Source: Acetobacteraceae bacterium
GTDB lineage: Bacteria > Pseudomonadota > Alphaproteobacteria > Acetobacterales > Acetobacteraceae
DNA length: 64,000 nucleotides
Reading direction: 5' to 3'
Assembly: GCA_039613835.1 (NCBI GenBank)
Contig: CP154827.1
Location: 1,528,001-1,592,000, forward strand
Shown here: piece by piece, positions 8,206-19,683 of the stretch
How the letters are laid out: the number at the start of each line of letters is the position of its first letter
How positions within the stretch are numbered: the stretch's first letter is position 1
Translations under genes and position numbers: made by a program
The notes under the pieces: model-generated
Databases searched by the model: none
The model's input: only the letters and a program-made list of their open reading frames with translations
Told to the model about the DNA's origin: nothing

Positions 8206-10800
8206 ATGTTTGCCGCCATGCTTCGACAGCTCGTTTCATTCAGCGCGCGCCGCGCCCTTATCGTCTTGCTCTGCGCCGTGATCCTGCTGGCTGGCAGCCT
8301 GTTTGTCACCGTCAAAAAGCTTGGTGTCACGACGGATACGGATGAGATGTTCGCCCGGTCGTTGCCCTGGCGACAGCACAATGACACAATCAACCGGCTC
8401 TTCCCGGGCAATGACGATCTGATGGTCGCCGTCATTAAAGCCCGCATCCCGGAGGAAGGTCAGGCAACCGCACGGGCCCTCGCGCAAATTCTCTCGGCCC
8501 AGCATGATAAATTCCGCTTCGTCCGGCTGCCGGATGATGACCCTTATCTCCGCCAGCATGGGTTGCTCTTCCTTGAACCACCCGCGCTGGAATCCCTTCT
8601 CAATAATATTGTCGCCGCCCAGCCTTTTATGGGGACCCTCGCCGCGGACCCGGCAGCCCGCGGCCTTTTCAACGCGCTCGGCATGATCGGCGAGGGCCTG
8701 GCGCATGGTGAAACCTTGCCCGGCAGCATGACGCCGCAACTGAACGGCTTTGCCACAGCCCTGCAACGCGCGGCGGAGGGACGTCCCGCGAGCCTGTCCT
8801 GGCAACGTTTATTGACGCCGGGGACGGCGGACATGACCGGGCAATATCAATTTGTCGTCACCAAACCTGTGCTGAAATATAATAATTTACAGCCAGGGGG
8901 TGAAGCCAGCGACGCCATCCATGAGGCGGTTGCGAAACTGCCCTTCGTCAAGTCCGGTGATGTTTCCGTCATGATCACCGGCCCGGTACAGCTCAGTGAT
9001 GAGGAATTTGCGACGGTCGCGCAAGGTATGGGTATCGGGCTGATCACCTCCCTCATCCTCGTGGCGTGCTGGCTGTTTTTCGCGGTGCGCTCACCGCGCG
9101 TCATTATTCCGATCCTCATCACGTTGATTTACGGACTGCTGATAACAACCGGTTTCGCCGCCATCGCTGTAGAGCGCCTCAATCTGATTTCCGCCGCTTT
9201 TGCGATATTATTTGTCGGGATCGCCGTGGATTTCGCGATTCAGTTTTCCGTGCGCTTTCGCGCGCAGGAAGTCGCCGGCACAGAGGGCAACGTACTCGTC
9301 ACCGCGCTCGGGGCAACGGGGTTTGAGACAGGGCATCAGATATTAGTGGCGGCTCTAGCGACCGCAGCCGGGTTTCTGGCTTTTGTGCCCACAAATTTCG
9401 TCGGTGTCGCGCAATTGGGATTGATCGCGGGCATTGGCATGTTGATTGCCTTTTTATGCACGATGACGATTTTACCCGCATTGCTCGCCTTGTGTCGCGC
9501 CCGCTCCGGCGTGACAGAGACCGGGTTTCAGAATATGGCGGGTTGCGACCGCTTCCTGCGGCGTTACCGTAAATCGGTGATCTCCGGCTTTGCGATCCTC
9601 GCTGTGATCGGCATCGTGCTGTTGCCGCGCCTTTATTTTGATGCGGACCCACTCCATACGAAAAACCCCCATACGGAAGGGATGCGCGCCCTTCATGCGC
9701 TTCAAGACGACCCACGCTCTTCCCTTTATTCAGGCGCGCTCGTCGCCCCGAATCTGAAAATTGCGGGAGAATGGGTCAAGGTGTTCGACGCGCTTCCCAC
9801 AGTGGATTCCGTGATATGGCTGGGGATGTTCATCCCCACGCAGCAGGGTCAGAAGCTCGCCATGATTCGCGACACGGCTGCCATTATGTTACCCACCCTT
9901 GTCGGCGTAACGCCCCTATCCCCTCCAAGCGCGGCGGATCTGCGGGAAGCCGCACGACAGGCGGCGGAAAACCTATCAATCGTCCTGAAGGAGAAGCGCC
10001 CTGATGACGACCCGCTTCTGCGCATCCAGAAAGCGCTTACCCGACTTGCGACAGCGCCCGACACAACACTCCTTGAGACGAACGACGCGCTCACGCGGTT
10101 TTTGCCAGAGCAGCTTCAGACGCTGCAATCCTCCCTGCAAACGGATGAGGTGACACTCGACAGTTTGCCCAAATCATTGGCTGAAAATTACGTGACACCG
10201 GACGGGAAGGCGCTTCTGACCATCCAACCCAAATCACGCATTACCTCTAACGAAGCCCTTTATCGCTTTGTTGAGGACATGCAGCGCGTCAATAAGGATG
10301 TCGCAGGCACGGCCGTCGAAGTCGTGGGCAGTGCCCAGACAATGATTCACGCTTTCACCGATGCTGCCATTTACGCCATCATCATGATTGCGCTGATCCT
10401 CTTCGTGATATTGCGGCGCCTCCTGGATGTCGCGCTCGTTTTAGCGCCGTTGCTCCTCTCCGCGCTTCTGACGGTCATCATTGTTGTCTCCGTGCCGATC
10501 ACGCTAAATTATGCCAATATCATCGCCTTGCCGCTGTTGCTGGGCGTCGGTGTTTCATTCAATATTTATTTTGTCATGAACTGGCGGGAAGGCGTCAAAT
10601 TCCCGCTTGCCTCCCCGACAGCGCGCGCTGTGCTCTTCTCAGCCCTGACGACCGGGACGGCGTTCGGCTCACTCGCCGCGTCGCAACATCCGGGCACGGC
10701 CAGTATGGGTATCCTGCTGCTGCTTTCACTTGGATGCACCTTATTGGCGACTCTCATCCTCGTCCCGGCCCTCCTCCCCCGGCGTGCGATTGATGATTGA
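8206..10800 (+). CDS. hpnN: Hopanoid-associated RND transporter HpnN
   Basis: Inner-membrane RND/MMPL-family transporter that moves hopanoids towards the outer membrane. It begins with one membrane segment ([18 protein letters not shown]), followed by a long periplasmic domain ([28 protein letters not shown]). A block of about five membrane helices follows around residues 275-430, then a second periplasmic loop ([19 protein letters not shown]) and a final membrane block ([20 protein letters not shown]). At 864 residues this is the usual HpnN size. No other hpn gene lies in the window. It reads cleanly, so hopanoid export appears intact. Confidence 0.92.
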   Translation: MFAAMLRQLVSFSARRALIVLLCAVILLAGSLFVTVKKLGVTTDTDEMFARSLPWRQHNDTINRLFPGNDDLMVAVIKARIPEEGQATARALAQILSAQHDKFRFVRLPDDDPYLRQHGLLFLEPPALESLLNNIVAAQPFMGTLAADPAARGLFNALGMIGEGLAHGETLPGSMTPQLNGFATALQRAAEGRPASLSWQRLLTPGTADMTGQYQFVVTKPVLKYNNLQPGGEASDAIHEAVAKLPFVKSGDVSVMITGPVQLSDEEFATVAQGMGIGLITSLILVACWLFFAVRSPRVIIPILITLIYGLLITTGFAAIAVERLNLISAAFAILFVGIAVDFAIQFSVRFRAQEVAGTEGNVLVTALGATGFETGHQILVAALATAAGFLAFVPTNFVGVAQLGLIAGIGMLIAFLCTMTILPALLALCRARSGVTETGFQNMAGCDRFLRRYRKSVISGFAILAVIGIVLLPRLYFDADPLHTKNPHTEGMRALHALQDDPRSSLYSGALVAPNLKIAGEWVKVFDALPTVDSVIWLGMFIPTQQGQKLAMIRDTAAIMLPTLVGVTPLSPPSAADLREAARQAAENLSIVLKEKRPDDDPLLRIQKALTRLATAPDTTLLETNDALTRFLPEQLQTLQSSLQTDEVTLDSLPKSLAENYVTPDGKALLTIQPKSRITSNEALYRFVEDMQRVNKDVAGTAVEVVGSAQTMIHAFTDAAIYAIIMIALILFVILRRLLDVALVLAPLLLSALLTVIIVVSVPITLNYANIIALPLLLGVGVSFNIYFVMNWREGVKFPLASPTARAVLFSALTTGTAFGSLAASQHPGTASMGILLLLSLGCTLLATLILVPALLPRRAIDD

Positions 10801-10827
10801 CACACCTCCCGGGCAATGGGCGGCGGA

Positions 10828-10863
10828 TAAAAAAACGGGGCGCCGCAGCGCCCCGTTTTATTT
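10828..10863. terminator. Strong bidirectional terminator between hpnN and rho
   Basis: aaaacggggcgc and gcgccccgtttt pair 12 of 12 around a cgca loop. It has an A-run on the left and a T-run on the right, so it can end transcription of both convergent genes. Confidence 0.9.
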
Positions 10864-10894
10864 GGCCTTCAAAAGACCTCTTGGATGAAAAAGA

Positions 10895-12196
10895 TCAGTT
10901 ATTCATCGCCTCAAAGAAGTCACCATTATTTTTACTATATTTGAGTTTGTCGAGCAGGAATTCCATAGCGTCCATTGTGCCCATCGGGGCGAGGACACGC
11001 CGCAGCACCCACATTTTCGACAATGCAGAGCGATCCACAAGCAGCTCTTCCTTACGTGTGCCTGACTTGGTGATGTCAATCGCCGGGAAGGTGCGCTTAT
11101 CGGCCAGTTTGCGATCAAGGATAAGCTCGGAGTTACCCGTGCCCTTGAATTCCTCAAAAATGACCTCATCCATGCGGCTTCCCGTATCGATCAAAGCGGT
11201 CGCGATGATGGTCAGGGACCCGCCTTCCTCAACATTACGGGCGGCGCCGAAGAAACGTTTGGGCCGCTGAAGGGCGTTGGCGTCGACACCACCTGTCAGC
11301 ACCTTACCCGATGAGGGCACGACCGTATTGTAGGCACGCGCCAAACGGGTGATGGAATCGAGCAGAATGACAACGTCGCGCTTATGTTCAACAAGGCGCT
11401 TGGCTTTCTCAAGCACCATTTCCGTAACCTGCACGTGTCGCGTCGCGGGCTCATCAAAAGTGGAGGAAACAACTTCACCCCGCACGGAGCGGGCCATATC
11501 CGTCACTTCCTCTGGACGCTCATCGATCAGAAGAACGATGAGGAACACTTCCGGATGATTGGCGGAGATGGACGCCGCGATGCTTTGCAGCATCACTGTC
11601 TTACCCGTGCGAGGCGGCGCGACGATAAGCGCGCGCTGGCCTTTACCGATCGGTGAGACAAGGTCAATCACACGCGAGGTAAAGTCGCGCTGGTCCTTCT
11701 TGCCCTTGCCATTTCCGTTGCCGTTAGTTTCTATCGCACCGACATGCTCAGACTCCATTTTAAGGGGCTGGGTCGGGAAAAGCGGCGTCAGATTATCGAA
11801 GTTGATCCGCTGACGGACGGAGTCAGGACTTTCAAAATTGATCGCATTGACCTTGATGAGCGAGAAATAACGCTCACCATCTCGTGGTGCGCGAATCTGA
11901 CCCTCAACCGTGTCCCCGCCGCGCAGACCGTAACGTCGCACCTGGGCGGGGGAGATATAGATATCATCAGGGCCCGGGAGGTAATTTGCCTCGGGAGATC
12001 GCAGAAACCCGAAACCGTCGGGAAGAATTTCGAGCGTCCCTTCACCAAAAATTGCCTGATCATTATCCGCCAGAGTCTTCAGAATGGCGAAGATAATGTC
12101 CTGCTTTCGCATGGACGAGGCGTTCTCGATCTGAAGTTCTTCAGCATCGGCTAAAAGGTCGGCTGGTGATTTCTTTTTAAGTTCAGCAAGATGCAT
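10895..12196 (-). CDS. rho: Transcription termination factor Rho
   Basis: RNA-dependent hexameric ATPase that ends transcription. It has an N-terminal helical bundle ([20 protein letters not shown]), then a cold-shock-like RNA-binding domain with [20 protein letters not shown]. Next come Walker A (APPRTGKT), Walker B ([16 protein letters not shown]), the Q-loop region and [21 protein letters not shown] short Gly/Asn/Lys linker ([13 protein letters not shown]) sits just before the ATPase core and looks like a small lineage insertion. At 433 residues it is of typical length. All catalytic parts are present. Confidence 0.97.
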   Translation of the reverse strand: MHLAELKKKSPADLLADAEELQIENASSMRKQDIIFAILKTLADNDQAIFGEGTLEILPDGFGFLRSPEANYLPGPDDIYISPAQVRRYGLRGGDTVEGQIRAPRDGERYFSLIKVNAINFESPDSVRQRINFDNLTPLFPTQPLKMESEHVGAIETNGNGNGKGKKDQRDFTSRVIDLVSPIGKGQRALIVAPPRTGKTVMLQSIAASISANHPEVFLIVLLIDERPEEVTDMARSVRGEVVSSTFDEPATRHVQVTEMVLEKAKRLVEHKRDVVILLDSITRLARAYNTVVPSSGKVLTGGVDANALQRPKRFFGAARNVEEGGSLTIIATALIDTGSRMDEVIFEEFKGTGNSELILDRKLADKRTFPAIDITKSGTRKEELLVDRSALSKMWVLRRVLAPMGTMDAMEFLLDKLKYSKNNGDFFEAMNN

Positions 12197-12890
12197 GGAT
12201 GCGCCTTAATGGGCTGATGGAAGACGGAGCATAGCAGCGGGTCGCGCCATGATCGGAATGGCCAATTGACGGTGATAATCGGCGGCCCGGATGACATCTG
12301 CTTTGCACAGAGATTAAGGCACGCGTTATCGGGGATTATGTCAAAGGGGACCGCGCGGCCGATCGACCGGCGGCTACCAAATTCACGTAACCTACTTGGC
12401 ATGATTTGTCAACCATTCGACAGTGGTAAGAAATGTGTCTGACGTAACTTTCCCAAGCGTGATCTGACGACACCCACTCGGGACTTAAGTCCAAACATCG
12501 CGGGAAGATGTTGCGGCGTTAAACCATAATCACGTGCGACAGGCTGCATCGGCTTGTATCGACGCGAATGTGCGCGATATAATGGTGTTTGCTTTACCTT
12601 GATCCGCAGCTTTTTGCTGAATTTCGGCGCCCTCAACGAATCATCACATGCGTGAGGGGTCAGCATTAGCGTCGATGGCGGCATTTTTACCTGATGGGAT
12701 GGTTCTTTTCACCGGCGTCAGACCCAAGCGCCTCCCGACGTCGCCTCATCTGCTCCTGATGCGCTGGGCCTGATATTTTTCAGCGCACCCCTATTTCCGC
12801 GCAGCTCGATCAAGGCGAAGCACCACATCGGTGAGGCGGGATTTCGCACCCGCCGACACCATTGCGGCATGTCAGAAATCGAACTGCGCG
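12197..12890. other. 694-base gap between rho and mrp with no recognised gene
   Basis: The longest frame (minus strand, about 91 codons, 12409-12684) shows no family signature and has no ribosome binding site. Minus-strand stretches at about 12700-12870 read like interrupted protein (LTDVVLRLDRAA, CAEKYQAQRIRSR, RRLGLTPVKRTIPSG), split by stops in different frames. That would fit a badly decayed gene, but I cannot name it. The rho promoter should lie near 12200-12300. Confidence 0.4.
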
Positions 12891-14060
12891 TCAGACACCG
12901 TCACGGCTTGAATGCGCGTTGATCTGTTGCAGAACAGCCTCCGCCACTTCTTTATAACGCAAAGCCGCTTCCCCGTCCGGCGCGGCCATGATGATCGGTT
13001 CACCCGCGTCACCACTCTGGCGGATCTCCCCGAGGAGCGGTATTTCCCCGAGGAAAGGAAGGTGACTTTCCGCCGCTGCCTCGCGCGCGCCACCGTGACT
13101 GAAAAGCTCGGTGCGATGATGACAATGCGGGCAACAGAAATAAGACATATTCTCCACAAGGCCGAGGATCGGCACGCGGAGTTTCTGAAACATCGTGACG
13201 CCTCTGCGCGCATCGAGCAAAGCGATGTCCTGCGGCGTCGAAACGATGACAGCGCCTGCCAATGGCAGTTTCTGCGCGATCGATAATTGCGCATCCCCCG
13301 TCCCCGGCGGCATGTCAATCACCGTTACATCCAGATCGGGCCACGCAACATCATTGATGAACTGATTGATCGCGCCCATGACCATCGGCCCTCGCCAGAT
13401 CACGGCCTGTTCCTCATCCACCATAAAGCCGATCGAGATCGCCTTAACCCCCCAGGCATCGATCGGGATAATTTTGCCGTCACGAATTTCCGGCCTGCCC
13501 CGATGGCCCAACATGCGAGGCAGGGAAGGGCCGTAAATATCGGCATCAAGCATCCCTACCCGCAAACCTTTCTGCGCGAGACCGACGGCGATATTGATGG
13601 CGGTCGTTGATTTACCGACCCCACCCTTGCCAGAAGCCACCGCGATGACCGCGCCAAGACGCGCAATGACGGCCGCGCCTTCCTCATCATCCTGATTTTT
13701 CGCAGAACCGTCCGCCAGGGCGAAAGGCCGGTGTCCACCGCCCTGACGCGGCGCCCGCCCGCCCTGCGCAGCACCTTCCGGACGGTGCGTCGTCAGGATG
13801 ATCGTGGCCTTCGTCACGCCCAGAGCCTTCTCAAGCGCGGCTTCGATACGTTGCACGATGGCGCCGATGCATGGCGCGGCCTCACGCGCTGTCTGCCAGG
13901 TGACAAAAACATGGCCATCATCGAGGCGTGCCGACGCAATGGCGGATAATTGCAAGAGCTCACCAACCCCAAGCGCCTGGCACATCTCATCGATGACCGA
14001 TCTCACCTGCGGGAGAATTTCCTGAGTGAAAGAGGATTTATCTGACGTCATGGCTTGCAT
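12891..14060 (-). CDS. mrp: Mrp/NBP35-type iron-sulfur carrier ATPase
   Basis: P-loop ATPase that carries [4Fe-4S] clusters to apo-proteins. An N-terminal MIP18-like domain of about 95 residues comes first. A Gln/Gly-rich linker follows, then the deviant Walker A VASGKGGVGKSTTAINIA, the switch segment MLDADIYGPSLPRML, VIDMPPGTGDAQL, and the bridging Cys pair in SYFCCPHCHHRTELF. At 389 residues it has normal length. The start could be ATG 14060 or ATG 14051; neither has a strong ribosome binding site. The ORF start region overlaps nothing real on the other strand, since opgC begins at 14194. Confidence 0.93.
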   Translation of the reverse strand: MQAMTSDKSSFTQEILPQVRSVIDEMCQALGVGELLQLSAIASARLDDGHVFVTWQTAREAAPCIGAIVQRIEAALEKALGVTKATIILTTHRPEGAAQGGRAPRQGGGHRPFALADGSAKNQDDEEGAAVIARLGAVIAVASGKGGVGKSTTAINIAVGLAQKGLRVGMLDADIYGPSLPRMLGHRGRPEIRDGKIIPIDAWGVKAISIGFMVDEEQAVIWRGPMVMGAINQFINDVAWPDLDVTVIDMPPGTGDAQLSIAQKLPLAGAVIVSTPQDIALLDARRGVTMFQKLRVPILGLVENMSYFCCPHCHHRTELFSHGGAREAAAESHLPFLGEIPLLGEIRQSGDAGEPIIMAAPDGEAALRYKEVAEAVLQQINAHSSRDGV

Positions 14061-14193
14061 CACTTTTCAACAGCATGGTTGCCCGCTATACCGCCCTGGG
14101 TCAGAAAATCAAGATTTCGCCAGGTTGCGCGCCGCGCGGTTTAAACCATGGACGCGCGCCTTCTCTTTAAGCCACGATGAGACAAGGGTGCAA

Positions 14194-15375
14194 ATGAGTT
14201 CCGACGCCAATCGGATTGATAAACGCAAACGCCGCGACTATCGCGTCGATGCGCTTCGTGGCCTTGCCCTGTTGATGATGTTGACAGACCACGTTTATTC
14301 CGACTGGCTGAACTGCCTGACCATGCGCAATTTCGGCTTTGCCGATGCGGCGGATATTTTTGTCCTGCTGGCAGGTTACGCCTCCTACCTCGCTTACGGG
14401 CGGCTGACTATGCGCCCACCTCCCGCCGGGGGGTGGCGAGTCGCCATTCATCGTATCGTGACGCGCTGCTTGCGGCTTTATCTCTTCCAACTCATCCTGC
14501 TGTTTTTCTATATCGCCCTGACCCGTCTCTGGCGCCTTGAGTGGGATGTGCCGATCGATTTTCTGGAGCCGGAACTCAGCCACGGATTTGATTGGCTTCT
14601 GGCCGTCGTGACCCTCCAGGCCCTGCCTGACATGGTCAATATTCTGCCCATCTATATATTGTTCCTGCTCAGTTTCCCGATGATGTTCTGGCTGTTGCGG
14701 CGGTCTCCCTATCTTTTGCTGGCAGGAAGCTTCGCCCTCTGGGCGCTTGTCAATCTGGACCCTGCGATCAACCTCCCCAACGTCATTGATTCCGATGGAT
14801 GGTATTTTGACCCGTTCGCCTGGCAATTCATTTTCGCCATCGGTGTGCTGCTCGCCGTCATGGTGCACCGACGGGGCGGCAATCTAACCGTTTCGGGGCG
14901 CTTCCGCGGTCTTTGCATCGCGGTGCTCATTATCGGGATCATTGAGTGCTTCCCCTATAAACTCTATCATTTGCCGGATCTCCGGCTGTTTCACCTCCGG
15001 GCCCTTGCCGATAAATCAAGCCTGGGGCCCCTGCGAATCATGGATGTTCTCGCGATTTTCATTCTGGTGCAGAGTTCCAACTGGTGCACACGATTTGCAT
15101 CTTCCTCCCTGGGGCAGATCCTCGCCGTGATGGGACGGCACTCTCTGGAGGTTTTCTTCCTTGGCACAGTGCTTGATCTGATCATCCGCCTCGGCATGGC
15201 AACATTCGGCACGCACTGGCCGCTCCAGCTTGCGTCGAACCTCGTCGGGTCCCTCTGCGTATATGGATTGGCTGTCTGGCTTGATCATCATAAATATGAG
15301 GCAGCCTTGATGGAGGGGAAAAGCCGTGCCGAGATTTCCGGCCGTGATAACGCGTCAGCGCGTCAAGATGACTGA
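14194..15375 (+). CDS. opgC: OpgC-like acyltransferase for periplasmic glucans
   Basis: Multi-spanning membrane protein of the OpgC family, which adds succinyl groups to osmoregulated periplasmic glucans. It begins with RDYRVDALRGLALLMMLTDH, then FADAADIFVLLAGYASYLAY. About ten hydrophobic segments follow (for example LRLYLFQLILLFFYIAL and ILPIYILFLLSFPMMFWLL), ending in MGRHSLEVFFLGT. ATG 14194 is chosen because aaggg lies 6 bases upstream; the frame is open further up but unsupported. The opgD/G-opgH pair 4 kb downstream supports the role, although three broken genes lie between. Confidence 0.82.
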   Translation: MSSDANRIDKRKRRDYRVDALRGLALLMMLTDHVYSDWLNCLTMRNFGFADAADIFVLLAGYASYLAYGRLTMRPPPAGGWRVAIHRIVTRCLRLYLFQLILLFFYIALTRLWRLEWDVPIDFLEPELSHGFDWLLAVVTLQALPDMVNILPIYILFLLSFPMMFWLLRRSPYLLLAGSFALWALVNLDPAINLPNVIDSDGWYFDPFAWQFIFAIGVLLAVMVHRRGGNLTVSGRFRGLCIAVLIIGIIECFPYKLYHLPDLRLFHLRALADKSSLGPLRIMDVLAIFILVQSSNWCTRFASSSLGQILAVMGRHSLEVFFLGTVLDLIIRLGMATFGTHWPLQLASNLVGSLCVYGLAVWLDHHKYEAALMEGKSRAEISGRDNASARQDD

Positions 15376-15407
15376 CATGGAATGAGATTTTGCGTTACCC
15401 TCCCCGC

Positions 15408-16946
15408 ATGAAAGCGCAATACGGCATCACGATCTCGCTCCTGTCCTGCCTGACTCTGATGACGGCCCAACCGGCTTCCGCCGAGGCGCCTGAAAAACCA
15501 GCGCCCGAACAGCCAGGTGACCCCGAGAATGGCAGTCTCGCCACCCTCGCAGACCGCCTCCTGCCCCAGGTCATGAATGTCTCTGCCTCCGCATCCATCC
15601 ATCCGGGGGACACATCGGAAACCTCACCGGATGAGGGAGGTCCGGATAGCGGCCCGGATCAAGGCCCGCAAATCCCGAAAATTTGCTCCCGGCTCACCGT
15701 TGGATGAGTATTTCCACGATTATATGAAGCAGAAAACCGCGCCGGACGCCCCCCGCGCGCGGGAGATGTAGGCCCAGGGTTCAGGCTTCATCATGTCTTC
15801 TGACGGCATTATCGTGACAAATGAGCATGTCATCCATAATGCGGACAAGATTTCCGTCACACTTCAGGATGGCACGATCCTCCTCGCGCATATTATCGGA
15901 CGTGATCACCGGACGGACCTCGCCGTTCTGCGCGTCAAGCCGGACGGCAAACTGCCCGCCGTCACTTTTGGTAATAGTGATACCGCCCACACGGGCGACA
16001 AGGTCGTGGCGATCGGCAATCCTTTCGGATTATCCGGAACCGTCACAAGCGGCATCATATCCTCCCGCAGTCGCGATATTCATCACGGCCTTTATAATGA
16101 TTATCTCCAGACGGATGCTGCCATCAATCGTGGGAATTCCGGCGGTCCCCTCTTTAATATGGCAGGAGAGGTTATCGGGATTAATACCGCGATCTTCAGC
16201 ACGGGCGGCGGGTCAATCGGCCTCGGTTTTGCCATCCCGGCCAATGATGTGCTGCCCCGGTCCTGCAGCAACTCATCAAGGATGGTCATGTAACGCGCGG
16301 GTGGCTCGGCGCTCAGCTTCAGGATGTCACGCCTGAAATCGCGAAATCTCTCAACCTCAAATTACAGGAAGGCGGCTTGATCGCGGAGATCAAAAAAGGC
16401 GGCCCGTCGGCCGCAGCGGGTCTGAAAACCGGTGACGTTGTGACAGAGATTGACGGTCAGACCGTCAATATCGGGACACTCGCCCGCCTCATCGCGGCGC
16501 GTCAGCCTGGCGGCCGTGTGAAGTTGGACTATAAGCGGGATGGTCAGTCCCATGAAGCGACCGTGACGATCGGCAAATCGCCCGAAAAGCCGGATATGCC
16601 GCCCGCCGGCACGTGGGAGGCCAAACCGAAAAACATCACGTTGGCCGATCTGGGGCTGGGCATCATGGCGTTGGATGAAGATCTGAGGAAGTCCCACGAC
16701 ATTCCCGATTCGCAGCGCGGCATCATGGTGATATCCGTCGCGCCGCACAGCACGGCAGCAAAACGTGGCATTGCGGTTGGCGATTTCATCCTTCAGGTGC
16801 AGAAAGTCGAGATCGACTCCCCCGCTGCTTTCGCCCATGAGATTGACCGCCTGCGGGACCAGAAGAAAAACATCATCCTCATCCTGATACAATCGAAAGA
16901 CGGCATCAGTTGGGTGGCGCTTGCATTGCATCAGGCTCTCCCGTGA
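15408..16946 (+). pseudogene. Deg/HtrA-type periplasmic protease, broken in three places
   Basis: A signal peptide (LLSCLTLMTAQPASA) leads a trypsin-like domain with the full triad: His in VTNEHVIHN, Asp in HRTDLAVLRV, Ser in INRGNSGGPLF. Two PDZ domains follow (GGLIAEIKKGGPSAAAGL and GIMVISVAPHSTAAKRGI). Three lesions occur. One extra A lies in the A4 run at 15678-15681 (removal gives IPKFAPGSPLDEYF). An in-frame TAG sits at 15769-15771, just before AQGSGFIMSSDG. One G is missing at 16259-16260 (restoring gives LPRVLQQLIKDGHVTRGW). All domains survive, so the decay is recent or partly sequence error. A Deg protease in the envelope is usually one of several paralogues, so loss is tolerable. 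Confidence 0.88.
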
Positions 16947-16952
16947 ATCTAA

Positions 16953-17852
16953 GCGCAATCCACCATCAGCCAGACGATCACAACGGCGCGGGACCAGATT
17001 GTCGGCGCCATCATCGGTGCTTTATTCGGGACGGCTGCGGTCACGCTTCGGCTATTTTATGGGCATTACTGGCTGGTCTTCGCCGCCTCCCTCACGCCGA
17101 TCGCTTTTATCGCCTCCGTAAGGCCCAGCCTGCGCTTTGCGGGTGTGACGCTGATGATCAGCTACCTCATGCCCTCACATGGCAACCCTTACTGGCCGCT
17201 GACACAGGGACTGGCCTCCATCTTTCTGGGCGTCGTGGTCTCGATTATTGTCTCTTTCCTCGTGCTACATGCCAGCGCCCGTCGACGTGCCTTCACCACA
17301 GCCTCCCGCATGTTCCGCGCCCTTGATGCGCTCCTCCAGGCCGCTTTGACCCATCGTCAGGATTGGGCAGGGCTTGAAGCGATGAATGATCAGGCAGCCA
17401 AGCTTCAACTCGTGCTGAATGAGTGTCTGGAGGAGGCCAACCGTGAAAATCTGGACATGCTGGAGCGCCGCCACCCCATATTGAGCGTCCTGCCTGCTTT
17501 GATGCGCCGAATGCGGAGCGATACCATGTTGGTGGCGCGCGCCATCAATATCGGTAAGAGGCGCAGCGGGATGAATGACATGCGCGGCGAGCTGCGTCAT
17601 GGCTTGAGCCACGCTTATCGCGCTTTGGCGCGGCGGTGCGAATTGCTTTCAGCGGGGAAAGGCGGCGAAATGCTCGAGCGACCCCGACGCAATGAAGTTC
17701 TCAGCCATCTGCCGCTCCTCGGCCCGGATGCCCTGCCGGAAATGCATTTCGTTTTTTCCTTCCTGCGGGAAGATCTGCGTCAGGCGGCCGATGTCCTCAT
17801 GAGTTCCAGCGATAAAACGGCTGACGATCTCCGCCATTTGATGCAACGCTGA
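16953..17852 (+). pseudogene. FUSC-family exporter remnant without start codon
   Basis: The frame opens after a stop at 16950 and reads ISQTITTARDQIVGAIIGAL, then membrane segments (YWLVFAASLTPIAFIASV, LASIFLGVVVSIIVSFLVL). A long soluble tail is rich in Arg and Leu and ends DDLRHLMQR. This matches the C-terminal half of fusaric-acid-resistance-like (FUSC) efflux proteins, which normally begin with further membrane helices. No ATG, GTG or TTG with a binding site stands before the first conserved segment; the first ATG is at 17145. The 5' end therefore seems lost, and the frame abuts the broken protease. Translation from a rare start is possible. Confidence 0.62.
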
Positions 17853-18088
17853 AACGAAACGCTGTGGGCCGGAAAGGCCGCGAGGTTGATCGTCCTCAGA
17901 ATCAGGTTACACTTCCGGTATGCCTTTCAGCCGGATAGCGCTTTTTTGTGCGCTGCCGCTCTGGCGGGGCATTTGTCGGGGGGTTTGAAATAATTTCGGC
18001 AGACGTACCGCATGGATGGCATGACGCGACGCACGCAGACCTGCGATTTGAAGTTGCACGAAAAAAACATTTGATGTCAGGGGCCATG

Positions 18089-19546
18089 ATGATCAGTCGC
18101 GAGACATTGCGCCACCTCCCTTAAAACGTTGCAGGGCCTGCTTATGATCCGTCCGACGTCACACCGGGCATCGTGCATTTTGGTGTTGGCAATTTTTTCC
18201 GTGCTCATCTGGCCGTCTATATCGATGACGTTATGGGTAAAACCGGCGCACATGACTGGGGCATTATCGGTGTCGGCCTGACCTCCGGCGCCAGCAAAGC
18301 GCATGGATTCAACGCGCAAAGCGGCCTTTATACCCTGACAGAAGCCGCCCCGGACGGCACGGAACCTGTCGCATCATCGGCGCCATGTGCGCGCCTATCT
18401 GCACGCGCCGGAAAAGCCAGATGAAGTGCTAGCCGCCCTCGCGGCACCTTCAACACGTATCATATCCATGACCATCACGGAGGGTGGCTATAATATCGAT
18501 GAGATGACCGGGCTCTTCCGACTTGATGCGCCCGCGATCAGGCAGGACCTCGCGGACCCGCATCATCCTAAAAGCTTTTTCGGCTATGTTGTTGAGGGGC
18601 TGGCCCGCCGCCGGGACACGGGCGGAAAGGGTGTTACCGTGCTCTCATGTGACAATCTGCGTCATAATGATGATGTCACCCGAAAGGCCATTCTCAGTTT
18701 TGCCGAAACGCGGGATGCCGGCCTCGCCCGCTGGATTGCTGAGCATGTGACTTTGCCCAATGCGATGGTGGACCGCATCACGCCCAGCATGGATGATGCT
18801 ACCAAGCAGCGCCTTAATAAAGCGAGTGACCTTGAAGATGACATGCCGTTGATCGCGGAGAGCTTCACCCAATGGGTGGTGGAGGACCGATTCGCGACGG
18901 GTCGCCCCCGTTTCGAGGCGGTTGGCGCACAATTGGTTGACGACGTCACCCCCATGAAAATCTGAAACTCCGCATCCTCAATGCATCGCACATTTTTCTG
19001 GCCTTTATGGGGCTCCTCAGCGGATATGAGACGATTGATGAAGCCCTCGCCGATGACGCGCTGCGCGATGTGGTGACACGTTTCCTCAATGAGTATGTGC
19101 TGACCGACATTGAGGCACCCGCCAATGTCGATCCGGAGGCTTATAAGGAGACGGCGCTGGAGCGTTTCTCGAACAGCGCGATGGGTGATCAGACTGTGCG
19201 TGTCGGCGGAGATGGCGCGTCGAAGATCCAGGCGTTCTGGACGGAAACAATGCGCCGTCGCCTGCGGAAGAATCTGCCGGTCGATATCCTCGCTTTCGGC
19301 GCTGCAAGCTGGTTGGAAGCGCTGAAAGGCAAGGGTGAAAACGGGAAGAGCTACCAACTCTTTGAGCCGAGCCTGACGGAAGGTGACTGGGCACGCATTC
19401 GCAGTAACATTTTCTCCGACGTGTTTGAACTGAGTGCATTTGACGGGTGGCGCGATGTGGGTGACCAGATCTTTTTCGATAAACTCGTGTTTTATCGTGA
19501 AGTCCTGCGCAAAAAGGGTTTCCGTACCGCACTATCTTTGCTGTAA
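18089..19546 (+). pseudogene. Mannitol dehydrogenase-family polyol dehydrogenase, several lesions
   Basis: Long-chain polyol dehydrogenase (NAD-dependent mannitol/fructose or fructuronate type). The start is MISRETLRHLP at ATG 18089, after aggggcc. A TAA at 18122-18124 cuts it before NVAGPAYDPSDVTPGIVHFG and the nucleotide-binding GVGNFFRAHLAVY. Two indels at about 18365-18395 shift from TLTEAAPDGTE to the frame of AYLHAPEKPDEV. A later frame holds SCDNLRHNDD and LPNAMVDRITPSMDD. One C is missing from the C5 run at 18949-18953 (restoring gives VDDVTPHENLKLRILN, with the usual H...K active-site area). The rest runs to 19546. A nonsense codon plus at least three indels makes this a true pseudogene in the sequence given. 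Confidence 0.87.
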
Positions 19547-19683
19547 AGCCGACATATTATGAGAGTCTGCCAGCCAGGCAGGCTTGCGCCATGCGCGCAT
19601 CCATGGATCACGGGGCGGTGCGCGCCGACAGGGGCGGTGTCACAACGCGAATAAGTAGCGCGAAAGCGATACGAGCAAGGGAG

